Shown here: positions 1 to 8,813 of the stretch, piece after piece
Layout: every line of letters begins with the position of its first letter
How positions within the stretch are numbered: the stretch's first letter is position 1
The notes under the pieces: model-generated
Seen by the model: only the letters and a program-made list of their open reading frames with translations
Told to the model about the DNA's origin: nothing
The model's database searches: none
Assembly: GCA_021737405.1 (NCBI GenBank)
Contig: JAIPEG010000016.1
Coordinates: 1-53,706, forward strand
Direction: 5' to 3'
Length of the DNA: 53,706 nt
DNA from: Bacteriovoracaceae bacterium
Lineage (GTDB): Bacteria > Bdellovibrionota > Bacteriovoracia > Bacteriovoracales > Bacteriovoracaceae
Position numbers and translations under genes: made by a program

Positions 1-20
1 ATATTATCAAAAAAGAAATT

Positions 21-593
21 TTATTCATTGTCCTCAACCTGCCATAGCGAGTGAGTGAATTTTAAAACCTTTTCTTCAAATTCACTTTCACTAAGAGATA
101 ATAGTTTTTGATTATTATCATAGGCAACCTTTTCGCCAATATTTTGCCCATGCTTTTCTATAACCCGTGAAACTTCATCGGTCCATAGGAAATGAAGCAA
201 AGGGTATGGACTTCTATTAACAAAGTTGCCACGAGCACTCTTTTTTTCGCCCTCAAAGCGAAATTCTGGATGAAAGGTAACAATTTGTATTTGATCTTGA
301 AGACCCATTTGCTTTATCTCTTCTTCAATTAAAGCAGAGAAATTATAAAACCTAATAAAGTTCTCTTTAGCCTCTGAGAAGACGAGAAATAAGGTTGAAT
401 CTTTTTTTTCTATGAAATCCTTAACCGCCTCAATTGTGTCTTTAAATCTATCTTGATTGTTTATTCCATTTGAGGTTTTGATCTTCCAGCGATTTTCCTT
501 CCAAAGGTCATGAGCAAAGGGACACAGGTTTAAGCCTATGACAACATTCTCTATCCAAGACTTAATTGCATCTTCTATAATTTTATTATTCAA
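21..593 (-). CDS. DUF1415 family protein
   Basis: The 190-residue protein shows the conserved features of the DUF1415 family: an N-terminal W-I-E-N-VVIGLNLCPFA segment (residues about 13-27), a central FHPEF motif followed by a conserved NRSPYPLLH stretch (about 107-134). No signal peptide or membrane segment is visible, so it is probably cytoplasmic. The biochemical function of the family is unknown. The start codon is TTG, with GGTGA just upstream; no ATG occurs early enough in this frame to replace it. It lies 18 bases downstream of the VWA gene on the same strand and could be the last gene of that transcript. Family assignment is by recognition of the motifs; any link to the neighbouring membrane complex is only positional. 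Confidence 0.8.
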   Translation of the reverse strand: MNNKIIEDAIKSWIENVVIGLNLCPFAHDLWKENRWKIKTSNGINNQDRFKDTIEAVKDFIEKKDSTLFLVFSEAKENFIRFYNFSALIEEEIKQMGLQDQIQIVTFHPEFRFEGEKKSARGNFVNRSPYPLLHFLWTDEVSRVIEKHGQNIGEKVAYDNNQKLLSLSESEFEEKVLKFTHSLWQVEDNE

Positions 594-611
594 GAGATCA
601 CCAAATAGTTT

Positions 612-1538
612 TTAGAATCCAAAGAAAAATCCGCCATGATCCCGAGCAAGCTCCTGAAGGAATACATAGGCTTTGGAATCTTTATTTTTAAGAAAGCTAG
701 AGCCAACTCCAATGGTATTGATTCTAACATTATTTTTATTCAACTTACTAATATCTAACAATAAGCGTGATATATCCGCTTCTTTGCTAGTATTGCCTGC
801 AGTAGGCGCGCCATCAGACAAGACGACAATATCAGTTGCTTCTTTATAATTCTCTAAGGCGTAGGTTAAGGCCTTTCTTGTAGGCGTATAGCCCCTTGCC
901 CTGAGTTTTAAGAGGAAATTATAAATTTCCGTTTTCCGATTTGCCTCTAAGGGATTGAGGCCATTCCATAGAGTCTGAAAGGGGCTATGCATTTTACCTG
1001 GAAAGTAAATGACGTCTAACTTGTAGTCGGACGGCATTGAAGTAATGAGCATCTTCAGACCAGCCTTTACCTGACCAATTCGATCCTCTCTTACCATAGA
1101 ACCAGAAACATCTATGACAAAAACAATATTCTTCCCCTTAAACTCAAACCCAACGTCGACCGGAAGCCCTTTGCCTATAAAGTTTTCATTAGGTTTTATC
1201 GCCTTTTCAGCTCCTGACCTTTGACTTGCAGATGAGGCCAAACTATTAATTTTAACTTCTTGATCCTCCCCTCTTTGTTTAAGTCTTTTATTTTCCCCTT
1301 CAAGCTCTAACACTATCTTTTGCATCTCGGAGACCAATTCATCACGACTTTTAATTTGCGCGTGAAGCTTCGTAATTTCATTTTCCTGGACAGCAATCGT
1401 GGCCCTCGCTTCTACTTCCTTTTTTTGAGTTGATCCCTTTGGAACAGCGACATAGAGAATGATGACCGCACCGAGGGCCCCCGTAAGAATGTCGAGCAAG
1501 GCAATATTTAATCCTGGAATCTCTCTTCTTCTTGCCAC
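612..1538 (-). CDS. VWA-domain protein with ExbD/TolR-like membrane anchor
   Basis: The 308-residue protein has one N-terminal membrane segment (about residues 12-34) whose sequence NIALLDILTGALGAVI carries an Asp in the same context as the proton-carrying Asp of ExbD/TolR (LLDVLLVLL). It is followed by a charged heptad-like coiled coil (about 45-95) and a von Willebrand factor A domain (about 135-308) with an intact MIDAS motif DVSGSM near residue 143 and a later SDGAPT segment supplying the second metal site. The topology implied is an inner-membrane anchor with the coiled coil and VWA domain in the periplasm. The start is GTG; the gene follows the MotA/TolQ/ExbB gene after four bases, so the two are surely co-transcribed and probably form a complex. 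The cargo or ligand of the VWA domain is not evident. Confidence 0.8.
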   Translation of the reverse strand: MARRREIPGLNIALLDILTGALGAVIILYVAVPKGSTQKKEVEARATIAVQENEITKLHAQIKSRDELVSEMQKIVLELEGENKRLKQRGEDQEVKINSLASSASQRSGAEKAIKPNENFIGKGLPVDVGFEFKGKNIVFVIDVSGSMVREDRIGQVKAGLKMLITSMPSDYKLDVIYFPGKMHSPFQTLWNGLNPLEANRKTEIYNFLLKLRARGYTPTRKALTYALENYKEATDIVVLSDGAPTAGNTSKEADISRLLLDISKLNKNNVRINTIGVGSSFLKNKDSKAYVFLQELARDHGGFFFGF

Positions 1539-1542
1539 TTAA

Positions 1543-2352
1543 CTAACCGGCCTTTTTAGGAGGATTTGGACTGACCTTTGAATTTACTGGATTGGAGCGA
1601 AGTTTTTTAAGTTCTAACCTATTTACAAAATTAACGATCACATATTCCTTTAAATAGGCATGTAACCGATCTGTCTCTTCCTGGAGTTTATGAAAGAGGC
1701 CCGTAACAATGGCCCCCAAAATAAGAGAGACAAGAGTCGTATCGAAGGCCACACCGAGAGTGGAAGTTATATCGTCCATTTTTCCAGTGTGGGCGATGGC
1801 CAAAGACTGAGAGATGCCGATGACCGTTCCCATAAACCCAATACTTGGAATTAGCCACAACAAATACCGAATATTACTTTGAGCAGATTCGTGAAGATCT
1901 CTAATAATTTCACTTTGAATGGAAATAATTTCAATCGTCTCACCCATAGAAGAAGTCGATTTAAACTTTGAGATTGCTGCCAATAATAGTCTTTTTACAA
2001 GAAGGTTTTTTTTCTTACCCGATAATTGAGATAGTTTTAGTTCAATATTAGGAAGATCCATTGGTAATAGAACATGTTTTTCACTAGTCGGAAGAATGCT
2101 TAAACACAGTCCACCAAACTCTCTTTTAATATCGTCTCTAGACTTTTTTATCTCTAAATAGGCCCATAAACTTGAAAAAACGATAATGCCTTGAATGATG
2201 CCACCATTTGATAAATCGCCGCCAAGGAGAATAGAAATACGCCTCCATACACTCGCAGAAGATGCCTCAAATGAGGCCACGACAAGAAGCTGATATGAAC
2301 AAGCAAGTAATCCTGCAAAGGCATAGGGCCTTCTTAAAATACGATATTTCAT
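1543..2352 (-). CDS. MotA/TolQ/ExbB proton-channel family protein
   Basis: A 269-residue membrane protein. Hydrophobic segments lie near residues 10-30 and 50-66, and two more near 165-190 and 203-225. The third segment contains PSIGFMGTVIGISQSL and the fourth GVAFDTTLVSLILGAIVTGL, the two conserved helices that line the pore in TolQ, ExbB and MotA. The region between helices 2 and 3 is the usual large cytoplasmic loop. It is the first gene of a pair with the VWA/ExbD-like protein, so together they resemble a 5:2 stator unit coupling proton flow to movement. The start is ATG with a poor ribosome binding site. It is not a flagellar MotA judging by length and the partner, but the exact subfamily cannot be settled by eye. 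Confidence 0.82.
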   Translation of the reverse strand: MKYRILRRPYAFAGLLACSYQLLVVASFEASSASVWRRISILLGGDLSNGGIIQGIIVFSSLWAYLEIKKSRDDIKREFGGLCLSILPTSEKHVLLPMDLPNIELKLSQLSGKKKNLLVKRLLLAAISKFKSTSSMGETIEIISIQSEIIRDLHESAQSNIRYLLWLIPSIGFMGTVIGISQSLAIAHTGKMDDITSTLGVAFDTTLVSLILGAIVTGLFHKLQEETDRLHAYLKEYVIVNFVNRLELKKLRSNPVNSKVSPNPPKKAG

Positions 2353-2501
2353 ACTTGGTTTGTCGGTTTTTTTATTGAGAGACTTCAGACTTAATTAGAA
2401 TAGATGTAAAAAAACGAATAATTTCGGTTGCTTAATGAATATTAAGATCAAAACAACGCATCACATATAGTATAACGTTCATTCTGAACTAAAATCTTTT
2501 T

Positions 2502-2957
2502 ATGGAAACAGAGAGAACAGGTGAATATTTAATATTCGATGAAGTCAAAATACCAAAAGATATTCAGTTTCTCATTGTAGAAGATGAAGAAGATATCCTT
2601 GAACTCACCAAAGATTCCCTTATTGAACTAGGATTTAGTGGCCAAGTTACGGCCGTAAAGAGTGTCGAATCGGCCATAGAGCTCTCTCTACAAAATGAAT
2701 ACTGTTTCGATTTTATTATTAGTGACTGGAACTTAACGGATCTCTCAGGCCTTGATCTTCTGATCAATTTAAGAAATGACTTACGCTATAAAAACACACC
2801 ATTTCTCATGGTAACGGCCAATGACAACATATCCGGAATGATTGTCGCCAATAAAAAAGGAGTCTCGGACTATCTCGTCAAGCCCTGGACCCTAGAAGAG
2901 TTACAAATGAAAATCGCTGATTGTTGGTCTAAGAAATTACCGACATTGCCAGTCTAA
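2502..2957 (+). CDS. single-domain response regulator (CheY-like)
   Basis: A 151-residue receiver domain without an output domain. The acidic pocket VEDEED (about residues 26-31), the phosphoacceptor Asp in IISDWNLTD (about 76), the conserved Thr in MVTAND (about 104) and the Lys in LVKPW (about 127) are all present, so it should be phosphorylatable. The SDWN context is the one seen in chemotaxis CheY. About 18 extra residues precede the receiver fold. No histidine kinase or chemotaxis gene lies nearby, so the partner is unknown. It abuts, stop to stop, the convergent NagB-like gene. No clear Shine-Dalgarno sequence precedes the ATG. Confidence 0.88.
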   Translation: METERTGEYLIFDEVKIPKDIQFLIVEDEEDILELTKDSLIELGFSGQVTAVKSVESAIELSLQNEYCFDFIISDWNLTDLSGLDLLINLRNDLRYKNTPFLMVTANDNISGMIVANKKGVSDYLVKPWTLEELQMKIADCWSKKLPTLPV

Positions 2958-3587
2958 TCAAGCAGCCTCTTGAACTACTTCGTCATCAATCAATACAATA
3001 AGACCAGGATGCTTCTTTAAGGCAACTGCAGGCACTGTAGGATCATCGTTCATAAATCGGTTAAAGATTGAAGACTTATGAGGGCCCTTAACCATCAGAT
3101 AGATTTTTTCACTTTTTAAAAAAGTACCTAAACCAAATGAGACACCCCATGTACCTTTATCCAAATTTAGATAACGAAGAGTTTCTTCTCCTAACTCAAC
3201 ACAGCCAAAAGAAAAACTTGGATCAATATGGGGCTCGTGAAAGGCAACATGTCCGTTAACTCCAAGGCCTAAGAAGGAGACAAAAGGTTTTTCTGGTCCA
3301 ACCAACTGATCTTTAATCGGCATTATGTTTTTCTTGTATTGTGGTAAGTGTTCATTGAAAAAATCTAAGAACTGATCTTTGCAACGACCATTGATAATGT
3401 CATCAATTTGCCAGAGACGTGTCTTTTCAAAACCTTGTGGTCGAATGTCACAGAGATGACGATAGAATGATTCAGGAGTGCCTCCCGCTGGAATTAGAAA
3501 ATCATTGATACCTTGTTTTTGTAAATTCAAAAAGGAATTTAAAAGGTTATCGTCTAGATGTTTGCCTGTATTTTTAATTATTTCCAT
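2958..3587 (-). CDS. NagB-like sugar-phosphate deaminase/isomerase homologue
   Basis: The 209-residue protein matches the glucosamine-6-phosphate deaminase/6-phosphogluconolactonase fold: a phosphate-binding loop PAGGTPESFY (about 25-34), the active-site segment LGLGVNGHVAFHEP (about 113-126) and a GLGTFLKSEKIYLMV segment typical of NagB. It is shorter than E. coli NagB (266 residues). The His and Glu of the ring-opening triad are kept, but the position of the catalytic Asp in NagB (D-G-H) is Asn here (N-G-H), so deaminase activity cannot be assumed. It is divergent from a PIG-L type deacetylase gene 38 bases away, which suggests a shared role with amino-sugar substrates; this is inference. 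Confidence 0.7.
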   Translation of the reverse strand: MEIIKNTGKHLDDNLLNSFLNLQKQGINDFLIPAGGTPESFYRHLCDIRPQGFEKTRLWQIDDIINGRCKDQFLDFFNEHLPQYKKNIMPIKDQLVGPEKPFVSFLGLGVNGHVAFHEPHIDPSFSFGCVELGEETLRYLNLDKGTWGVSFGLGTFLKSEKIYLMVKGPHKSSIFNRFMNDDPTVPAVALKKHPGLIVLIDDEVVQEAA

Positions 3588-3625
3588 TGCTTCTATTTTA
3601 GGGGCAGCTTATTCTTTTATTCAAG

Positions 3626-4321
3626 ATGAAAAAAAATATCCTCATTATTGCTCACCCAGACGATGAAACTCTCTTCTTTGCATCGGTACTATACTGGAAC
3701 AGTCAAGATATTCACGTCATTTGCGCAACTGATGGAAATGCAGACAACAGGGGTTCTGAGAGAAAGACAGAATTTCAAAAGGCCATGCAGGCATTTGATG
3801 TAAAAAGTTTTGAATATTATGAGCTGCCAGATATTTACGACACTCCCATTGAAGAAAACCTTTTAACAGCGAAAATTATTCAATCAATCAAAACCCACGC
3901 TGATGAAAATTCAATTATTTTTACTCATGGACCATTTGGTGAATATGGACATCCCCACCATCTGCAAGTTTCACAAATTGTCCACCACCATTTCCTAGGG
4001 AGATATCCCATCTATCATCCAAATGTTTTAGAAATAAGTAATCATTCAAATCAAATTACTTATGAATTAGATATTGAGAAGGTCTGGGCCTTAAAGTTAG
4101 ATGTTCTTTTTCATACTTATAAAAAAGAATATCAACGCTTTGTCACCCTCATTCCTGCCAGGGCCAAAGAGAGCTTTATTAAATCCCAGGAGGAAACTTT
4201 AGAGATCTTGAATTATCTCACCAAAAAACAAAAAACTCTTAAAGAAGACTTAGGAGTCTATACCCTCTTTCATCAAAGCCTAAAGCTTTTTAGAGAAGAG
4301 GGTCTAGAGAGAAAGTTTTAA
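3626..4321 (+). CDS. PIG-L/LmbE family deacetylase
   Basis: A 231-residue protein opening with NILIIAHPDDET, the zinc-binding AHPDDE signature of the PIG-L (GlcNAc-PI/bacillithiol/mycothiol deacetylase) family, followed by CATDGNAD and a second metal motif HGPFGEYGHPHH (about residues 110-121). These enzymes remove the acetyl group from N-acetylglucosamine moieties or related small molecules. No signal peptide is seen, so it acts in the cytoplasm. It is transcribed divergently from the NagB-like gene, and its stop codon overlaps the stop of the convergent M4 protease by four bases. The true substrate is unknown. Confidence 0.85.
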   Translation: MKKNILIIAHPDDETLFFASVLYWNSQDIHVICATDGNADNRGSERKTEFQKAMQAFDVKSFEYYELPDIYDTPIEENLLTAKIIQSIKTHADENSIIFTHGPFGEYGHPHHLQVSQIVHHHFLGRYPIYHPNVLEISNHSNQITYELDIEKVWALKLDVLFHTYKKEYQRFVTLIPARAKESFIKSQEETLEILNYLTKKQKTLKEDLGVYTLFHQSLKLFREEGLERKF

Positions 4322-6216
4322 TATTTATAACCACATTCCTTACACATTTCATACAACTTACCATCTTCAAACAGTGAGCATGTGTTCATAATAACTGAAC
4401 AGAGCTGTTGATCAAGTGAATCTGTAGCATCGCTTGAACTGTCATTAACAGAAGAGATATTTCCATTAAGACCTACTAAAGTAAAATTACCATCAATGAC
4501 CTTACATTCATCTTTAGAAAACGATTCAAGTTGCTCACAAGTTCGCACGATTTGTTTTTTATAATCCAAAAAGTCTGAGCGAGATCTAAGCTTTTTTGTA
4601 ACTACCTCAAAGATCAGCTCTTTCATTCGAGGCCACCCTAAACTCTTTACTGATAGGCCAATTGAACGGTTTAGTACCCCATTAGAGTAATGAACTCCAC
4701 ATTCATCATTTCTACTTGTTGGAACACAATTTGGACCAAACTTTGCGTTGACTTCACTCATATGTGCTGGTTGTTCAGAAAAGGATAGACTAGGATTTAA
4801 GAAATCTCTTAGCCCTCTATCTGATTCAAGCACAACACTTTCACCAATTTTAAAATCAAACCCCTTACCTGATAGGTCACCTTCAAAGCCCACGCCCAAG
4901 ATGTCGCAAACATGTTCATTAAGTGCCCCTGTCTCATTTCCACCCTCTAGTTGAGAAGTATGAGCGACAATCGCGTGACAATACTCATGACCGATAACAT
5001 CAAAGGCACTCAAAAAGTCACCCAAAGTGTCTCCCCCTCTTCCAAAGAGAAATTGGTTATAAGGACTACCGGCCCAAGCTGCATTTTGCCTCAAGGCCGC
5101 AGAACCAAGCAAGCGTGAACCTTTAAAGCGAACAGTGGCATCTAAGTCAGAACCCTTGTTGTCATAACCATTCCAATCAAAAACGCTTTTAAAGTATTCA
5201 ACAACTTTAGAGAGGTTAATAAGGGCAAGGTCATAGTCTTCTTGTTTAAATACTCCACCTTCAATTTCCTTGTCTTTCCAAACGTAACTGAGCCCACTTC
5301 GTTTTTTGGATTTCTTTAAATTAAAAGTTGTTCCACGATATATATTTACTGTTACATTCTTCGTGTTGCTATGGGATTTAATAAAAAGAAAAACTCCATT
5401 TTCTGATATTGAAAAATCTATATAAAGGGGTAAATCATAAGGATGCTGTAACCGCCAACCTAACGAATGCTCTCCATTCGTATTTATGACAAACATCCGA
5501 TTAAGGCGACTTTTATTGTCACTCAGGATTTTATTAAGGAGTGAAGGTGATTCTATTAAGTATTTGAATGCTTCTTTTTCATTTTTTACAGATTTATGAT
5601 TTGGAAAGATTTCAGACAAAACATCTTGTAGATCAAATTCTCTAAAAACGTCGATTAACTTAATTTTATCTTTTATTGAAATTTTTAAATCTTTATTAAC
5701 CTTTTCAGAGGTAATCATATCCAATTTGTCTGCCGCTACATTCACAAGTGAAGTAGAGAGTTCAACGAGCTCTCCTCGATTAAAGACTAGAGCTTCGCCA
5801 TTACCAGTCATTTTCTTTAACCCTGAGACATAAACATTTATATCCGCGCCCTCGATAGGAAGAAAACTTCGACTACCATCTTGCTCTTTTCTATAGAGCA
5901 CTTGTTGCAGCCTTATAGATGCCGATCCTTTATTAACAACTATCCTTGCCTGACCTTCATCAATATTATTATCAAAATTAGGTCTAAAGTAGATTTTAGA
6001 AGCAGAAGCCCCTAATATGTGTTGGCGATGTTTATTGATGAAAGCAATGACTTTCGCAACACTTTCACCATCATATTTATCGGATCCAAATCGAAGATTT
6101 TCTAACCTTTCTTCAATTTTAGTCTCTTTCCCGTTAGCGTAGAGGACATCTACATGACCGAAGGCCAGCGGAGATACAAACAAAAAGAGAAGACCCACAA
6201 TCTGATGAAATTTCAT
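4318..6216 (-). CDS. secreted M4 (thermolysin-like) metallopeptidase
   Basis: A 632-residue protein with a signal peptide (residues 1-20, cleaved after LAFG), a pro-region of about 300 residues and a thermolysin-like catalytic domain. The zinc motif is HEYCH (about residue 413), with the third ligand Glu in NEHVCDILG, and the later VHYSNGVLNRS segment matches the thermolysin region that holds the catalytic His. The C-terminal tail has several Cys residues that may form disulfides. It starts at an ATG with a good AAGGAG site. An exported broad-specificity protease of this type fits prey or polymer degradation by a predatory bacterium, but this role is inference. Confidence 0.85.
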   Translation of the reverse strand: MKFHQIVGLLFLFVSPLAFGHVDVLYANGKETKIEERLENLRFGSDKYDGESVAKVIAFINKHRQHILGASASKIYFRPNFDNNIDEGQARIVVNKGSASIRLQQVLYRKEQDGSRSFLPIEGADINVYVSGLKKMTGNGEALVFNRGELVELSTSLVNVAADKLDMITSEKVNKDLKISIKDKIKLIDVFREFDLQDVLSEIFPNHKSVKNEKEAFKYLIESPSLLNKILSDNKSRLNRMFVINTNGEHSLGWRLQHPYDLPLYIDFSISENGVFLFIKSHSNTKNVTVNIYRGTTFNLKKSKKRSGLSYVWKDKEIEGGVFKQEDYDLALINLSKVVEYFKSVFDWNGYDNKGSDLDATVRFKGSRLLGSAALRQNAAWAGSPYNQFLFGRGGDTLGDFLSAFDVIGHEYCHAIVAHTSQLEGGNETGALNEHVCDILGVGFEGDLSGKGFDFKIGESVVLESDRGLRDFLNPSLSFSEQPAHMSEVNAKFGPNCVPTSRNDECGVHYSNGVLNRSIGLSVKSLGWPRMKELIFEVVTKKLRSRSDFLDYKKQIVRTCEQLESFSKDECKVIDGNFTLVGLNGNISSVNDSSSDATDSLDQQLCSVIMNTCSLFEDGKLYEMCKECGYKY

Positions 6217-6333
6217 TTAAACTCCTTAAATTAACAAAAGATAGGAGATAACAAGCAAAATTCATGCCTATAAATGAATATACTTTTAAGGACTTAGTAG
6301 ATTTTAATGTTTAACTATTAGGCACTGTCGACT

Positions 6334-7344
6334 TTAATTAAATATTGCGAGCTCTTCTTTTAACCGAGAATTAGCAGCTGCGATGGAAGGATCTTTCCAA
6401 GAAGGCAACTTATCCTTATCAATCAGCAAGGCACGAACTCCTTCGAAGAAGTCGCCTTTTTCACAGGCAATTTTTGCGACTTTTAAATCCATTTCAAAAC
6501 ATTCATCTATCGACTTTTCCCGACACCAGTTGAAGAGCGACCATGTAAGGACTTTTGAAACCGGGCTTCCACTAAGGTAAGTCTCTACCGACTGTTTTAA
6601 CCAACGGTCAGTATCCTGACGAACAGACAGCTCACTACACCAAAAATCGAATTCTTCTAAACGACTCATCTTTTCGATTTCCGCGATTTTTTGATTTTTT
6701 AACTCAAAACTTTCCCTTGCCTCATTCCCAATATTTTTTAAGAGTGAGTCAGTAAAGGATTCATAATCAAGTGCCCTTTGAGAAGCACCTAATTCAAAGT
6801 CCCAAAACCCATCGGCCAATCCTAAGAAATAGAATTCAATTGCACTAAGTCTCGCCCCTGTTAAAGTCATAAAGAGTCGCCATCTGCGAGGAATGGATTG
6901 AAGAAAATAACTGGCACCTACATCAGGATGAAACCCAATGGTGACTTCTGGCATGGCCAAGAGCGATCCTGAATCAAGTAGCTTATGTTCACAACCCATA
7001 AATAAACCAAGCCCGCCTCCCATTACAATCCCATGGGCAAGAGCAAAACTATTAGGAGTGCTATGCAAGGCCTTATCTAACCCATATTCCTCTTTAAAGA
7101 AGAAGTCATAAGCACTTCCCTTCCTAATTCCTTCCACAACAGACACAACGTCTCCACCGGCACAAAAACCCTTAGGACCCGCCCCCATAAGTATAAAAGG
7201 CAGATGCTTATGATTATCATTATAATCAATAAGTGCAGTATTTAGAGAATCCACAATATCCAAATCTAAGACATTGAGCTTGCGTGGATTATTTAATTCA
7301 ACTTTAAAAAATTCATCTGTTTTTTCTATAATTAATTTACTCAT
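6334..7344 (-). CDS. 3-hydroxyisobutyryl-CoA hydrolase-like (crotonase superfamily)
   Basis: The 336-residue protein has the crotonase fold with features of 3-hydroxyisobutyryl-CoA hydrolase rather than plain enoyl-CoA hydratase: GFCAGGDV (about residue 59), GIVMGGGLGLFMGC oxyanion-hole region, and MPEVTIGFHPDVGASYFL, which keeps the Glu and Asp that are catalytic in the human enzyme HIBCH. Length and the extended C-terminal part also fit. The expected reaction is hydrolysis of 3-hydroxyisobutyryl-CoA in valine degradation, in the cytoplasm. No other valine-degradation gene is adjacent, so the substrate is uncertain. A terminator lies just upstream, so it must have its own promoter or depend on read-through from the FKBP gene. 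Confidence 0.8.
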   Translation of the reverse strand: MSKLIIEKTDEFFKVELNNPRKLNVLDLDIVDSLNTALIDYNDNHKHLPFILMGAGPKGFCAGGDVVSVVEGIRKGSAYDFFFKEEYGLDKALHSTPNSFALAHGIVMGGGLGLFMGCEHKLLDSGSLLAMPEVTIGFHPDVGASYFLQSIPRRWRLFMTLTGARLSAIEFYFLGLADGFWDFELGASQRALDYESFTDSLLKNIGNEARESFELKNQKIAEIEKMSRLEEFDFWCSELSVRQDTDRWLKQSVETYLSGSPVSKVLTWSLFNWCREKSIDECFEMDLKVAKIACEKGDFFEGVRALLIDKDKLPSWKDPSIAAANSRLKEELAIFN

Positions 7345-7355
7345 GAACCATTGCC

Positions 7356-7386
7356 TAAAAAAAAACCCTCTTACAAAAGAGGGTTC
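7356..7386 (-). terminator. rho-independent terminator after FKBP gene
   Basis: On the minus strand ACCCTCTT pairs with AAGAGGGT around a four-base loop, followed by nine T residues. It lies about 25 bases past the FKBP stop codon and 12 bases before the start of the crotonase-family gene. Confidence 0.85.
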
Positions 7387-7410
7387 TCAAACGATATTTA
7401 TAAAAGAAAA

Positions 7411-8094
7411 TTATTTCTTCTTTTCTTCTTTAACAATTTCAAGAAGTTCAACCTCAAAAACGAGTGTTGCGCCACCAGGAATTTTTGGAGGAGCACCAGA
7501 GTCACCGTATGCTAATTCAGAAGGGATCACGAGTTTAATTTTCCCACCTTCTTTGACCTGTTGAACACCTTCAGTCCAACCTTTGATAACTCTATTAAGA
7601 GGAAAAGTTACTGGTTGTCCACGCTCTTTAGATGAATCAAAAACCGTACCATCTGTAAGAGTACCGTGGTAGTGAACTTTAACTGTTTCAGTGGCAGCAG
7701 GTTTTGCGCCCTTACCTTCTGAAAGAATTTTATAAGCAAGACCTGACTCAGTTGTAACAACATCTTTTTCTTTAGAGAATTTTTCTAAGAATGATTTTCC
7801 GCTATCTTTTTCAGTTTGAGCGGCTTTTGTCATTCTCTCTTTAAAAAGGGCTTGGATTTTCACACGATACTCATCAGGATTAACCTGCTCTTTAGTTCCT
7901 TTAGCAGCATCTGTTAAACCCATATTGACCGCAGCAATCTCGTCATCAGAGAGATTAAGATTTTTCATTCTCTGACCCATAGTATGGCCAACGGTGTAAA
8001 AAGTTTTTAGTTCGTCACTACTTAAGCTAACCTTGGCTTGCTTGTTGCAAGAAAAGAGCGCGCCAGCAATAAGAATTAAAGCTATCTTTTTCAT
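7411..8094 (-). CDS. FKBP-type peptidyl-prolyl isomerase lipoprotein (FkpA/Mip-like)
   Basis: A 227-residue lipoprotein: the signal peptide ends in a lipobox LFSC (Cys at residue 16), an N-terminal helical dimerisation-type region covers about 25-105, and an FKBP domain covers about 110-220, with VKVHYHGTLTDGTVFDSS, the V-I-KGW motif and SELAYGDSG. It should catalyse cis-trans isomerisation at proline and act as a folding chaperone in the periplasm or at the outer membrane. A strong AAGGAAGG site precedes the ATG. The two-domain layout is that of FkpA and Mip. A terminator follows the gene. Confidence 0.88.
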   Translation of the reverse strand: MKKIALILIAGALFSCNKQAKVSLSSDELKTFYTVGHTMGQRMKNLNLSDDEIAAVNMGLTDAAKGTKEQVNPDEYRVKIQALFKERMTKAAQTEKDSGKSFLEKFSKEKDVVTTESGLAYKILSEGKGAKPAATETVKVHYHGTLTDGTVFDSSKERGQPVTFPLNRVIKGWTEGVQQVKEGGKIKLVIPSELAYGDSGAPPKIPGGATLVFEVELLEIVKEEKKK

Positions 8095-8165
8095 AAACCT
8101 TCCTTTTTGGTTTTTAATTTTTTAATAGGTTACCTACAGAGAGGGTTATATTCAAGCCCTAACTA

Positions 8166-8813
8166 TTAGAATTCATGTATTGTAGGAACAACGCGTGCCC
8201 AGTCCTGTGGATACAATTGACTAGTCCTGTCAATATTCGCCAATGATATCCACTCTGTTTTCCAATGGGTCCATTTGCTATTATCACTGAGGCCCTCAAA
8301 GTATTTAGCACTTGTTGCAAGGACCAGAAGTGGTCTTATCCTTCCCAATACCTTGTGATTATATTTTTTCAAAAATGTAACCCTCTTCAAATCCTTTCTT
8401 CCCATATTTTGCCGCAACAGATCACAAGAATGAAGAGACTCACAAATGACATAAAGAGGAATCTTTTTTTCACTAACCAAACTTAGTAACTGATAAAGCT
8501 CTGGGATCAACTGCTGATGAAGCCTTGCGAGGGACAAAGCTTTCCAATCGTAGAGAGGATTATCTAAGAAGGTCATCATCTCGGTGGTCATGATAATCGC
8601 TCCACCAGAGATCTCTCTCTTGGTCTTTAAACCAAGAGTCAAAATCGCAATTCTTAGAGAGTTCTTATTTTGTAAAAGTTGATGCCTTGCTGTTTTTATC
8701 GCTTCCGTTGCAGGAGTTGATGTCTTAGTAACATTGACAACACTAATCTCTCGGCCAAAATGGGAACAGGCACAAAGAGTTATTAACAATAGAAGGCCCG
8801 CTATTTTGATCAT
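8166..8813 (-). CDS. lipoprotein of unknown function
   Basis: The 215-residue protein has a lipoprotein signal peptide with lipobox LCAC (Cys at about residue 16). The rest is mixed alpha/beta in character, with IAILTLGLKTK, an acidic segment and LYVICESL; it resembles no family I can name. Its ATG overlaps the stop of rnhA by one base (TAATG), so translation is likely coupled to rnhA. Confidence 0.7.
   Translation of the reverse strand: MIKIAGLLLLITLCACSHFGREISVVNVTKTSTPATEAIKTARHQLLQNKNSLRIAILTLGLKTKREISGGAIIMTTEMMTFLDNPLYDWKALSLARLHQQLIPELYQLLSLVSEKKIPLYVICESLHSCDLLRQNMGRKDLKRVTFLKKYNHKVLGRIRPLLVLATSAKYFEGLSDNSKWTHWKTEWISLANIDRTSQLYPQDWARVVPTIHEF

Noticed and set aside
612..2352. Zorya-type defence system (ZorA MotA-like protein plus partner)
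   Set aside because: The partner has a VWA domain instead of the OmpA-like domain of ZorB, and no ZorC, ZorD or ZorE-type gene is adjacent.
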